From a bacterium HR11 (lineage in GTDB: Bacteria; Acidobacteriota; HRBIN11): a stretch of 63,195 nucleotides of DNA. How positions within the stretch are numbered: position 1 is the first letter of the stretch; every line of letters begins with the position of its first letter. The notes beneath the pieces were generated by a model. It was given only the letters and a program-made list of their open reading frames with translations. It did not search any database and was not told the DNA's origin. The stretch lies in contig BEHN01000018.1 in assembly GCA_002898535.1 (NCBI GenBank), forward strand, positions 1-63,195, in the 5' to 3' direction. Shown here piece by piece: positions 57,395 to 63,195 of this stretch. Both the position numbers and the translations under genes were made by a program.

Positions 57395-58006
57395 ATGGCT
57401 TTAGGAACGCTTTCGGGGCTGACGTTGGAAGGGACCTGGCGGGAGGACCCGACGGTGTGTCCCCACTGCGGGCGGGCCGCCTGGCCGGTGCCGCAAAACA
57501 TCACGCTGATATCCCACGTGCGGGAGGCTGAGTGGCCCCGGGTCAAGGCCTTGACGGACCGTTTCAAGGGCTTCCGCTTCTGTCCGCACCTAAGATGTCC
57601 CGTCGTCTACTTCCATCGGGACGCCGACCTGGTCGTCGTCGAGGCGGAGGTCCGGACCCGGGTCGGCTACAAGGTCGACGCGCCGCCGATTCCCGTCTGT
57701 TACTGCATCGGCGTCCTGGCCGAGACGATCCGGGAGGAGATCGTCGTGAAGGGCTGTTGCGATTCCCTCCAGGACATCCAGCGGTACACGGGGGCCCGGA
57801 CGGGCAAGTGGTGCCACATCACGAACCCGTCGGGGCGGTGTTGTGGTCCGATGGTCCAGCGGGTCATCGAGGCGGCCCTCCGGGAGCGAGTCGAAGCGGG
57901 TCTGGCCGAGGAGGCCCGGCGGCTGGCCGAACAGATCCCGGCCGATGGTGTCGGCGAGGCCCCGGACATCCCGGCCGACACGTGCTGCCGGCTTACGGGG
58001 CGGTAG
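57395..58006 (+). CDS. CopZ-like Fe-S metallochaperone (zinc ribbon + BFD-like [2Fe-2S] domain)
   Basis: The 203-residue cytoplasmic protein has an N-terminal zinc-ribbon-like part (V-C-P-H-C-G-R-A-A ... F-R-F-C-P-H-L-R-C-P-V-V-Y-F). A BFD-like [2Fe-2S] domain follows (V-C-Y-C-I-G-V-L ... K-W-C-H-I-T-N-P-S-G-R-C-C-G-P-M). This is the extra N-terminal half known from Archaeoglobus-type CopZ, here without an attached HMA domain; the tail ends D-T-C-C-R-L. Next to merA and merT-HMA it may deliver reducing power or metal. GAGGAG precedes ATG 57395. Confidence 0.82.
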   Translation: MALGTLSGLTLEGTWREDPTVCPHCGRAAWPVPQNITLISHVREAEWPRVKALTDRFKGFRFCPHLRCPVVYFHRDADLVVVEAEVRTRVGYKVDAPPIPVCYCIGVLAETIREEIVVKGCCDSLQDIQRYTGARTGKWCHITNPSGRCCGPMVQRVIEAALRERVEAGLAEEARRLAEQIPADGVGEAPDIPADTCCRLTGR

Positions 58007-58017
58007 CGAATGGCGAA

Positions 58018-58085
58018 TGGGGTCCTACCTGCCTATCTGGCGACCTGCCGACTGCCCATCTGCCTATCTCCCTATCTCCCTACCT
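58018..58085. repeat. 8-bp tandem repeat (CATCTGCC/TATCTCCC)
   Basis: Units CTGCCTATCTGG, CGACCTGC, CCATCTGC and CTATCTCC run to the end of the UDG gene on the other strand. Confidence 0.85.
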
Positions 58086-58088
58086 CCG

Positions 58089-58697
58089 TCACGACTCCCG
58101 GGCTTTGGCGGCGACTTGGCGGAAGTCGTCCAGGAAGGCCTGCCAGGTCCGCTCGTAGGCCGCCTCGTCGAGGCTCTTCAGGCGCAGGACGTAGGCCGGA
58201 TGGTAGGTGGCGATGACCCACCGGCCTTCGGGCGTCGGATGCCAGCGGCCCCGGTCCGTCGTCATCTTGAAGCGGCTTCCGAGGAAGGCTTGGGCGGCCG
58301 GGGCGCCCAGGCACACGATGACCCGGGGGTTCACGATCTGGATTTCCTGGGCCAGCCACACGGCGCAGGCCTTGCGCTCGGCCGCCGTGGGGGGCCGGTC
58401 CTGCCGGCGGCCGCCGACGGTCTGGAAGGCCCAGCACTTGATGACGTTCGTCACGTAGAGGTCGGAACGGGCGAGACCGACGGTTTCGAGGGCCTGGTCG
58501 AGGAGCCGGCCGGCCGGGCCGACGAAGGGCCGGCCCGTCTGGTCCTCGACCCGGCCGGGGCCCTGGCCGACGAGCATGACGCGAGCTTCCAGGGAGCCTT
58601 CCCCGAAGACGACCTGGGTCCGGGTCTGGGCCAGGTGGCACCGGGGGCACTGAAGGGCCGCGGACCGCAACGTCTGATAGGCCTGAATCTTATCCAT
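58089..58697 (-). CDS. Uracil-DNA glycosylase, family 4 (Fe-S)
   Basis: The 202-residue repair enzyme starts MDKIQAYQTLRSAALQCPRC. Cys17 and Cys20 with two later Cys (I-K-C-W-A-F, K-A-C-A-V-W) would hold a 4Fe-4S cluster. Motif A reads V-G-Q-G-P-G-R-V-E-D-Q-T-G-R-P-F-V-G-P-A-G, and the C-terminal A-T-Y-H-P-A-Y-V-L-R is the second catalytic motif. It removes uracil from DNA. It is common in thermophiles. Start at ATG 58697; the longer frame reaches into repeats. Confidence 0.94.
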   Translation of the reverse strand: MDKIQAYQTLRSAALQCPRCHLAQTRTQVVFGEGSLEARVMLVGQGPGRVEDQTGRPFVGPAGRLLDQALETVGLARSDLYVTNVIKCWAFQTVGGRRQDRPPTAAERKACAVWLAQEIQIVNPRVIVCLGAPAAQAFLGSRFKMTTDRGRWHPTPEGRWVIATYHPAYVLRLKSLDEAAYERTWQAFLDDFRQVAAKARES

Positions 58698-58815
58698 ATG
58701 GACCATAGACGGTAAGCCCATGGACCATAGACCTGCCTCGGCCCTAAAGACGAGGACGACCGGACGGCCCGAGTAAGTCCATAGTCCGTGGTCTATGGTC
58801 CATGGTCCATGGTCT
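58690..58815. repeat. 7-bp repeats (GGTCTAT / ACCATAG) with inverted arrangement
   Basis: GGACCATAGAC-type heptamers at 58700-58735 face GGTCTATGGTCCATGG units at 58785-58812, giving a loose inverted pair in the gap between UDG and rimI. Confidence 0.75.
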
Positions 58816-58821
58816 TCTCTT

Positions 58822-59364
58822 CTAAGCCAGAGGCGCCTCCATCCGGAGGGCGTCTTCCCCGTCCGGGTAGTAATGGGGGATGATCCGGGCTGTCCGGAAG
58901 CCGAACTTCCGATAGAGGTGGATGGCCCGTTCGTTGTGGACACGGACTTCCAGATACATCGTTTGGGCGCCCAACGTCCAGGCCAGGTACATGGCGTAAG
59001 CCAGGGCGTAGTGGCCCAGGCCCCGGCCCCGGTATTCGGGATGGAGGGTGATATTCGTCAGATGGACCAGGTTCTTCTCGAGGCGGAGGGTGAAGTAACC
59101 CACCAGGCGGACCGGCGGGGTCCGGGTCCGGATGACCCGCAGGACGGCCTTCGGGTTGTCCAGCATTTCGTGAAGGAACGTATATCGCGGCCATGGGTCC
59201 CGGTAGGTCTGCCGCTCGATGGCGAACACGGCTTCTAAGTCGGTCGGTCGCATCCGGTCCAGGCGGTACTGGGCCCCGAAGGCCGACCAGTCGAGCTGTT
59301 CAAAGATACGGGCCCAGGGGGCCTCGACCTGGCGGATCAGCGTGGCCATGCTGGCGTCGATCAT
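58822..59364 (-). CDS. rimI: Ribosomal-protein-alanine N-acetyltransferase-like GNAT
   Basis: The 180-residue enzyme carries a GNAT fold: M-R-P-T-D-L-E-A-V-F-A-I-E-R, R-D-P-W-P-R-Y-T-F, L-T-N-I-T-L-H-P-E-Y-R-G-R-G-L-G-H-Y-A-L (acetyl-CoA site), L-E-V-R-V-H-N-E-R-A-I-H-L-Y-R-K-F-G-F and Y-Y-P-D-G-E-D-A-L-R-M. The last motif is typical of RimI/Naa10-like N-terminal acetyltransferases. It has a 30-residue N-terminal extension. Its ATG overlaps the stop of the upstream gene (ATGA). Confidence 0.9.
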   Translation of the reverse strand: MIDASMATLIRQVEAPWARIFEQLDWSAFGAQYRLDRMRPTDLEAVFAIERQTYRDPWPRYTFLHEMLDNPKAVLRVIRTRTPPVRLVGYFTLRLEKNLVHLTNITLHPEYRGRGLGHYALAYAMYLAWTLGAQTMYLEVRVHNERAIHLYRKFGFRTARIIPHYYPDGEDALRMEAPLA

Positions 59365-60110
59365 AGGTCTACACCGTCATTCGGCCGCGTCGGGTCACAG
59401 GTCCGGTCGGTCCAAAGGGCGTGGAGTCCTTGAATGACGGGGTCCAACTCGGAGGGCGGGTATCCGTACGTTTGAAGTCCGTCCCGGAGGTCCATCCACT
59501 GCCGCAGGAGGGTATAGGTGAGGCGTCGCTCGCTCCACGACAGGCACGGCCCCAAGACGGACCTCCGGGCGAGGCCGTCTAAGAGGTCCTGGCGGGCCCT
59601 CGGGAGGTCGGCGGCGGCCTGGCCCGAGCGGACCCACCGGCGGAACCCCCGGATCCATGTGCTACACAAATCTCTATACCGCTGGAGCCGCTCGATCCAA
59701 TCCCGCTCGACCGAGAGCATAGCGACCGGCCGGGCCGGTAGGACCGCCGGCGGCCGCAGGGCCGGTGACCCCGGGTCCAGGACGACCAGTTCCAGGGCTT
59801 GCCCCGGGTGGACGTATACGACGCTATCGAGGGGGATCCGGCCCCGATACATGCTCTGGACTCGAAGCACGACCCACGTACATGGGTCGTCACCCTGCGG
59901 CGGGATCACGCGGACGACGACCCCGATGGGGGTCCCCCGCCAGACTAAGGGCAAGCCTCGGAGCTCGGCCGGGGCCCCCTGAAAGCAAGCCTTCAGAGGG
60001 AAGGTCCGTCCCCCCAGGTCCCCCATCCCGAGCCCCAGGGCCAGCAGGGCTAAACCCATGGACCCCCAAAGGGCATGGCCGGACCGAACCTTAAGGCTAC
60101 GGTGCCACAT
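59361..60110 (-). CDS. MCE/MlaD-like membrane-anchored protein
   Basis: The 249-residue protein has one N-terminal membrane helix (about 15-32). A domain follows with [26 protein letters not shown] and I-P-L-D-S-V-V-Y-V, which fits the MCE fold used by MlaD-type lipid-transport proteins. A helical C-terminal half follows. No MlaE or MlaF genes adjoin it. It overlaps ispG by 14 bp and rimI by 4 bp, implying one transcript. The assignment rests on pattern only. Confidence 0.55.
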   Translation of the reverse strand: MWHRSLKVRSGHALWGSMGLALLALGLGMGDLGGRTFPLKACFQGAPAELRGLPLVWRGTPIGVVVRVIPPQGDDPCTWVVLRVQSMYRGRIPLDSVVYVHPGQALELVVLDPGSPALRPPAVLPARPVAMLSVERDWIERLQRYRDLCSTWIRGFRRWVRSGQAAADLPRARQDLLDGLARRSVLGPCLSWSERRLTYTLLRQWMDLRDGLQTYGYPPSELDPVIQGLHALWTDRTCDPTRPNDGVDL

Positions 60111-61287
60111 CGGCCGATTCCCGAACGTCCGCCGGGGACGTCCCCGGCGAGCCGAAGCGCTGACGAATCAGGCGGTCCAGCTCCTCCCGAAGGCGGGGCA
60201 GGATCTCGTCATAGGTATAAGTACCAATCTTTTCAGGACCCCGCTTCAGGTTTACATGGGTCGGCCCACACCAGAGGCCCAGGTCGGCCGAATCCGTCTC
60301 GCCCGGGCCGTTGACCCGACAGCCCATGACGGCGATGGTGATGTCGTAGTCCTTGGCATAGGCCGTCAAGGCCCGGACCTGTTCGGCCAGCTCGACAAAC
60401 CGTTCGTTTTCGACCCGGGAACAGCTCGGGCAACTGACGATGTTCAAGCCCCGGAGGGCCGTCCGGGGTGCGTTCAGGAAGCGTCCCTGGTAGACGTCCT
60501 CGACGATTCGACGGCCGACGAGGACTTCCTCGTGTTTCCGGTCGTTCGGCAGGGTCAGGGAAACCCGAATCGTGTCGCCGATGCCCTCGGCGAGGAGGGC
60601 TTCAAAGGCGATACGGGTCTTGACAATCCCCATCGGGGGCAGGCCCGCTTCGGTGACGCCCAGATGGAGGGGCACGTCGGGCCGCTTCTCGGCAAACCGA
60701 CGGTTGACCTCGATGACCCGGTAGGGGTCCGAGTCCTTCAGGGACACGACGTACTGGTCAAAGCCCAGGCGGTCCAGGATGTCGCAGTGGAAGAGGGCGC
60801 ACTCGAGCATGGCCGTCAGGGGATCGTCGGGGTACCGTCGCTGGAACTCGGGGTCGACGGAGCCACAGTTGACCCCGATGCGGAGGGCACATCCGTGATC
60901 CCGGGCGACCGAGGCGATCCAGGCGACCTTCTCCCGGACGTCTTTGTGCTTCTCGTGATGGTAGAGGTGCCCCGGATTGTAGCGGATTTTGTCCACATAG
61001 GGCGCCACGACGGCGGCCAGCCGGTAGTTCTCCTGGAGGTCGACGGCCAGGACGGCGTCCGTATGCTGACGGATGACCCGTAGGGCCTCGGCGTCTCGGG
61101 CGCTGTCGACAGCGATGCGAATGATGTCCGCCCCGGCCGCCTGCATGCGCTCGATCTGAGCCAGCGTGGCATCGATGTCGGTCGTCCGGGTCGCCGTCAT
61201 CGTCTGGACGGCGATAGGATGGCCATTCCCGATCAGGACTCGTCCGATGCGGACCGTCCGAGTCGGCTTCCGTTGGATGGAAATCAT
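60097..61287 (-). CDS. ispG: 4-hydroxy-3-methylbut-2-enyl diphosphate synthase (flavodoxin/ferredoxin)
   Basis: The 396-residue Fe-S enzyme makes HMBPP in the MEP isoprenoid pathway. It starts [20 protein letters not shown] and has [39 protein letters not shown] and [10 protein letters not shown], the cluster-binding Cys motifs of IspG. Length is normal for the short bacterial form. It is the first gene of the ispG-MCE-rimI unit. Confidence 0.96.
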   Translation of the reverse strand: MISIQRKPTRTVRIGRVLIGNGHPIAVQTMTATRTTDIDATLAQIERMQAAGADIIRIAVDSARDAEALRVIRQHTDAVLAVDLQENYRLAAVVAPYVDKIRYNPGHLYHHEKHKDVREKVAWIASVARDHGCALRIGVNCGSVDPEFQRRYPDDPLTAMLECALFHCDILDRLGFDQYVVSLKDSDPYRVIEVNRRFAEKRPDVPLHLGVTEAGLPPMGIVKTRIAFEALLAEGIGDTIRVSLTLPNDRKHEEVLVGRRIVEDVYQGRFLNAPRTALRGLNIVSCPSCSRVENERFVELAEQVRALTAYAKDYDITIAVMGCRVNGPGETDSADLGLWCGPTHVNLKRGPEKIGTYTYDEILPRLREELDRLIRQRFGSPGTSPADVRESADVAP

Positions 61288-61349
61288 AGGGGAATCGCCT
61301 CTTCGGGAGGACTCCTTATGATTATGGCTCTTTCGGGCGTTCGGTGCCA

Positions 61350-61603
61350 ATGGGAAGGGGCAGATGGGCAGGTCGGCAGATGGGCAGTCGGCAGGTCGGC
61401 CGGTCGGGCGACAGGCGTCTATCCTGGGAACACCGGCCGTCCTGCGGGCGTCCTCCTCATAAACCGCCCGTCATGGCCGTGTCGATCCCCTCTGAACACC
61501 GCCCGTCATGGCGGTGTCATCCTGAGGAATCTTGAAAAATCGAGATCGCCGGACCACCGTTTTCCCTTATGGGAGCACCATTTCTCCCAACCGAACGGCT
61601 CTG
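61350..61603. repeat. Mosaic element, copy D (left arm missing)
   Basis: GCAGATGG units (61355-61400), palindromic modules (61425-61525, including CACCGCCCGTCATGGCGGTG) and a right arm CTTGAAAAATCGAGATCGCC ... CAACCGAACGGCTCTG fill the gap upstream of ispG. Heptamer-like and GCAGATGG-type remnants continue to 61755. Confidence 0.85.
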
Positions 61604-61755
61604 ATAAAGAGCCTCGGTGTCTGGGATTCGGAGACAAGGAACCTAACACCCAGCACCCAACACCAAAGACCGAGGCCTTGCAGGTGCAGAGTCTGAAGGT
61701 CGTAACTCGCGTGATCTACCCACTTGCCTATCTGCCGACCTGCCCATCTGCCTTC

Positions 61756-62250
61756 TTATTGCCCCAATAACAAGTATCCGATCGCCAGGAGGCCGATCAG
61801 CCCGAGGAGGACCAGGGACAGACAGCCCATCGAGTAGACCCGGGGGTTGTAGACGGCCGTCGGCGAGCGGCCATACCAGATGATGTCGGCCTCTTCCGGG
61901 ACGCCGAAGACGTCATGGAGCAGGTCTTCCAACAGGCGAGGCGCATCTCCGACGGGGACCCGGAGGGTCTGGACCACGGGGTACCGAGCGCTCTCCGCCG
62001 GGACTTCGAGGTCCGGCCATCGGGTCCGAAATCGGGCGGCCTCGTCGGGCGTATGCAGAAAGACCTGGACTTCGACCTGGCCGTCCTGTCGGGCCTGGAC
62101 CCGCCAAAGAGGCCGGGTCGGCCGGCGTTCCCCGAGTCCGAGGCCGAGCCAGTCGGCCGACTCCATCCACAGCCAGAGGCCCCCTTCCGGCTGACGTTCC
62201 CATTCTTGGAAGGCCTGACGGATCGTGAGCACACGATGGTCCGGATGCAT
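61756..62250 (-). CDS. Unknown protein with C-terminal membrane anchor
   Basis: The 164-residue protein starts MHPDHRVLTIRQAFQEWERQ and is soluble for about 135 residues, with W-R-V-Q-A-R-Q-D-G-Q-V-E-V-Q-V-F-L-H-T-P-D-E-A and T-L-R-V-P-V-G-D-A-P-R-L-L-E-D-L-L. It ends with one strong membrane helix (C-L-S-L-V-L-L-G-L-I-G-L-L-A-I-G-Y-L). A tail-anchored layout is likely. Family not recognised. It lies 26 bp downstream of the TnpB gene end. Confidence 0.75.
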   Translation of the reverse strand: MHPDHRVLTIRQAFQEWERQPEGGLWLWMESADWLGLGLGERRPTRPLWRVQARQDGQVEVQVFLHTPDEAARFRTRWPDLEVPAESARYPVVQTLRVPVGDAPRLLEDLLHDVFGVPEEADIIWYGRSPTAVYNPRVYSMGCLSLVLLGLIGLLAIGYLLLGQ

Positions 62251-62276
62251 GGCGCCGTTTCACCTTCCATGGTCTT

Positions 62277-63195
62277 TTATTCCCGGACCGTGGAAGATTT
62301 GGATTTCGGCCTCGTCGGGAGGCCTTGCGAGGCGACCACGCCCCCGGGGTCGGCCTCCACGACCAAACCTTTTTCGGTCAGCCGCAGGACGGCCTTCTCC
62401 CCATGAAGAAGCCGCCCGGCCATCGGACCTATCCCCGACGCCGGGCACGGCTCGGACCCGGCCCGCGGGCTTGCGCCCGCTTTCGCCTGGAGCGCCCTCC
62501 GGCCCACACCGACGGCCCCCACGCGCTGCCGGTGCGCCCGAAGACCGCAGGCTCCACAGGACACCGCCCCGGAGGCGCCGTCCCTCTTGAGCTTTGCTTG
62601 CTCGCATACGGGACAGCGGCTCGACGTCCCCCGGGGATTGACCCATACCACGGGAATCCCTTCCAGCGCCGCCTTGTAGGCGATATACGCCTGGAGCCGA
62701 TTGAAAATCCCCCGCGTCACAACATCGATCCGATTCGCTTCCTTCACGTACCTCAGATTCTCCAGGGCCATCGCCAGGCCCCCGGCCGCCGCATACCGAA
62801 CAATCCAGGCCGCACACGTGTGCAAAAGCTGACGGAGCCGGGCGTTCATCGCCCCGTAGTACTTCGCCCGAAGCCGCCGCCTCGCCTTCCGGCCCCCCAC
62901 GCACCGCTGGATTTCACTTATCGCCCGCAGGTACCGGTTTTTGACCCCCAGCCACGCCCCCACCAGCAGCACCATGTACAGGCCCCGCGCCCAGTCCGCC
63001 GCGTCCACCGTCCGGGCGTTCACGTCCACCGAAAGCAGACCCCGAACCTCCACGGCACAGACGGGCTTTTCCAGCACGATGTGTGCCCAGAGACCGCCGT
63101 CCCGCCAGACCAGTTCACACGCCTTCACCCGAAACCCCTCGCCCAGCCGCCGCCGGAGCCACCCCGTCCCTGCCAGCCGCACCTCCAGCCGGTCC
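62277..63195 (-). CDS. TnpB / IS605 OrfB-type protein, C-terminal part, RuvC-III Asp apparently lost
   Basis: The frame is open at the window edge and ends at 62277 (about 305 residues seen). It has the RuvC-I strand L-L-S-V-D-V-N-A-R-T-V-D (Asp present), RuvC-II M-A-L-E-N-L-R-Y-V (Glu present), and a four-Cys zinc finger R-C-P-V-C-E ... S-C-G-A-C-G. Where family members read D/A-D-V-N/G-A ... N-I, this copy reads A-H-R-Q-R-V-G-A-V-G-V, so the third catalytic Asp is replaced by Gln. About 70 extra C-terminal residues follow, overlapping hairpin DNA typical of the element's right end. It could be a dead nuclease or a repurposed RNA-guided binder. The N-terminus is missing. Confidence 0.72.
   Translation of the reverse strand, partial: DRLEVRLAGTGWLRRRLGEGFRVKACELVWRDGGLWAHIVLEKPVCAVEVRGLLSVDVNARTVDAADWARGLYMVLLVGAWLGVKNRYLRAISEIQRCVGGRKARRRLRAKYYGAMNARLRQLLHTCAAWIVRYAAAGGLAMALENLRYVKEANRIDVVTRGIFNRLQAYIAYKAALEGIPVVWVNPRGTSSRCPVCEQAKLKRDGASGAVSCGACGLRAHRQRVGAVGVGRRALQAKAGASPRAGSEPCPASGIGPMAGRLLHGEKAVLRLTEKGLVVEADPGGVVASQGLPTRPKSKSSTVRE

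Noticed and set aside
1-63195. Window as a closed circle (plasmid)
   Set aside because: Joining the ends does not restore the TnpB frame or length, no replication or partition gene is present, and many genes are chromosomal housekeeping genes.

Overview
The window is high-GC, protein-dense DNA from a diderm (two-membrane) bacterium. It encodes an outer-membrane usher, a TonB-dependent receptor, a small beta-barrel, an MCE-like protein and an O-antigen-ligase-like protein. The gene mix (XoxF-type PQQ dehydrogenase, adenosine-specific kinase, CopZ-like Fe-S protein, ancestral-style mer genes, freestanding four-helix-bundle S23 protein) suits an uncultured, perhaps thermophilic, environmental lineage. 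I cannot assign a phylum from sequence alone. Both ends of the window lie inside TnpB (IS200/IS605 OrfB-type) genes, which suggests the contig was broken at a repeated element.

Layout. 1-0.7 kb: TnpB N-terminus and a DUF4258 remnant. 0.7-5.9 kb (minus): archaic-type chaperone-usher pilus operon (two SCPU-domain subunits, a chaperone fused to a SPOR-like domain, usher). 6.1-9.8 kb: surface polysaccharide genes. 9.9-15.9 kb (plus): GGR-family flavoprotein, then a coupled cell-wall set (S41-protease-like protein lacking its catalytic residues, divergent polysaccharide deacetylase, SPOR-SpoIID lipoprotein). 15.9-27.5 kb: housekeeping genes (adenosine-specific kinase, gltX, SDR, lexA, hydrolase, tRNA-Pro, FHA protein, transketolase, flippase-like protein, dtd). 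27.9-31.6 kb: methanol-dehydrogenase cluster (SBP-cytochrome c fusion, xoxJ-like, xoxF). 31.9-39.1 kb: Lhr-like helicase, comEA, TauE-like, TPR and small zinc proteins. 39.2-42.3 kb: TonB receptor with His-rich segment plus Cys-rich small protein. 42.7-49.2 kb: diguanylate cyclase, DoxX, thiolase, DUF3179, DsrE and membrane proteins. 49.3-53.4 kb: Crp/Fnr regulator, beta-barrel, JAB-like protein, zinc ribbon, patatin and a small exported peptide; two promoter regions carry matching ATATACCC/GGGTATAT palindromes. 53.7-58.0 kb: metal/mercury locus (CsoR-like repressor, MerT-HMA fusion, merA, CopZ-like protein). 58-61.3 kb (minus): UDG, rimI, MCE-like protein, ispG. The window ends with a membrane protein and the C-terminal part of a TnpB that appears to lack its third RuvC aspartate.

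The most striking feature is repetitive DNA. Nearly every non-coding gap holds degenerate short tandem repeats of 7, 8 or 9 bp. Many gaps also hold a dispersed mosaic element with roughly 75-bp terminal inverted repeats (outer end CAGAGCCGTTCGG), whose inward extension is the 8-bp GCAGATGG array. Tandem repeats also run in frame through four envelope-protein genes, in one case supplying the hydrophobic core of a signal peptide.

Gene functions come from recognised motifs and family resemblance by eye; no database search was run.
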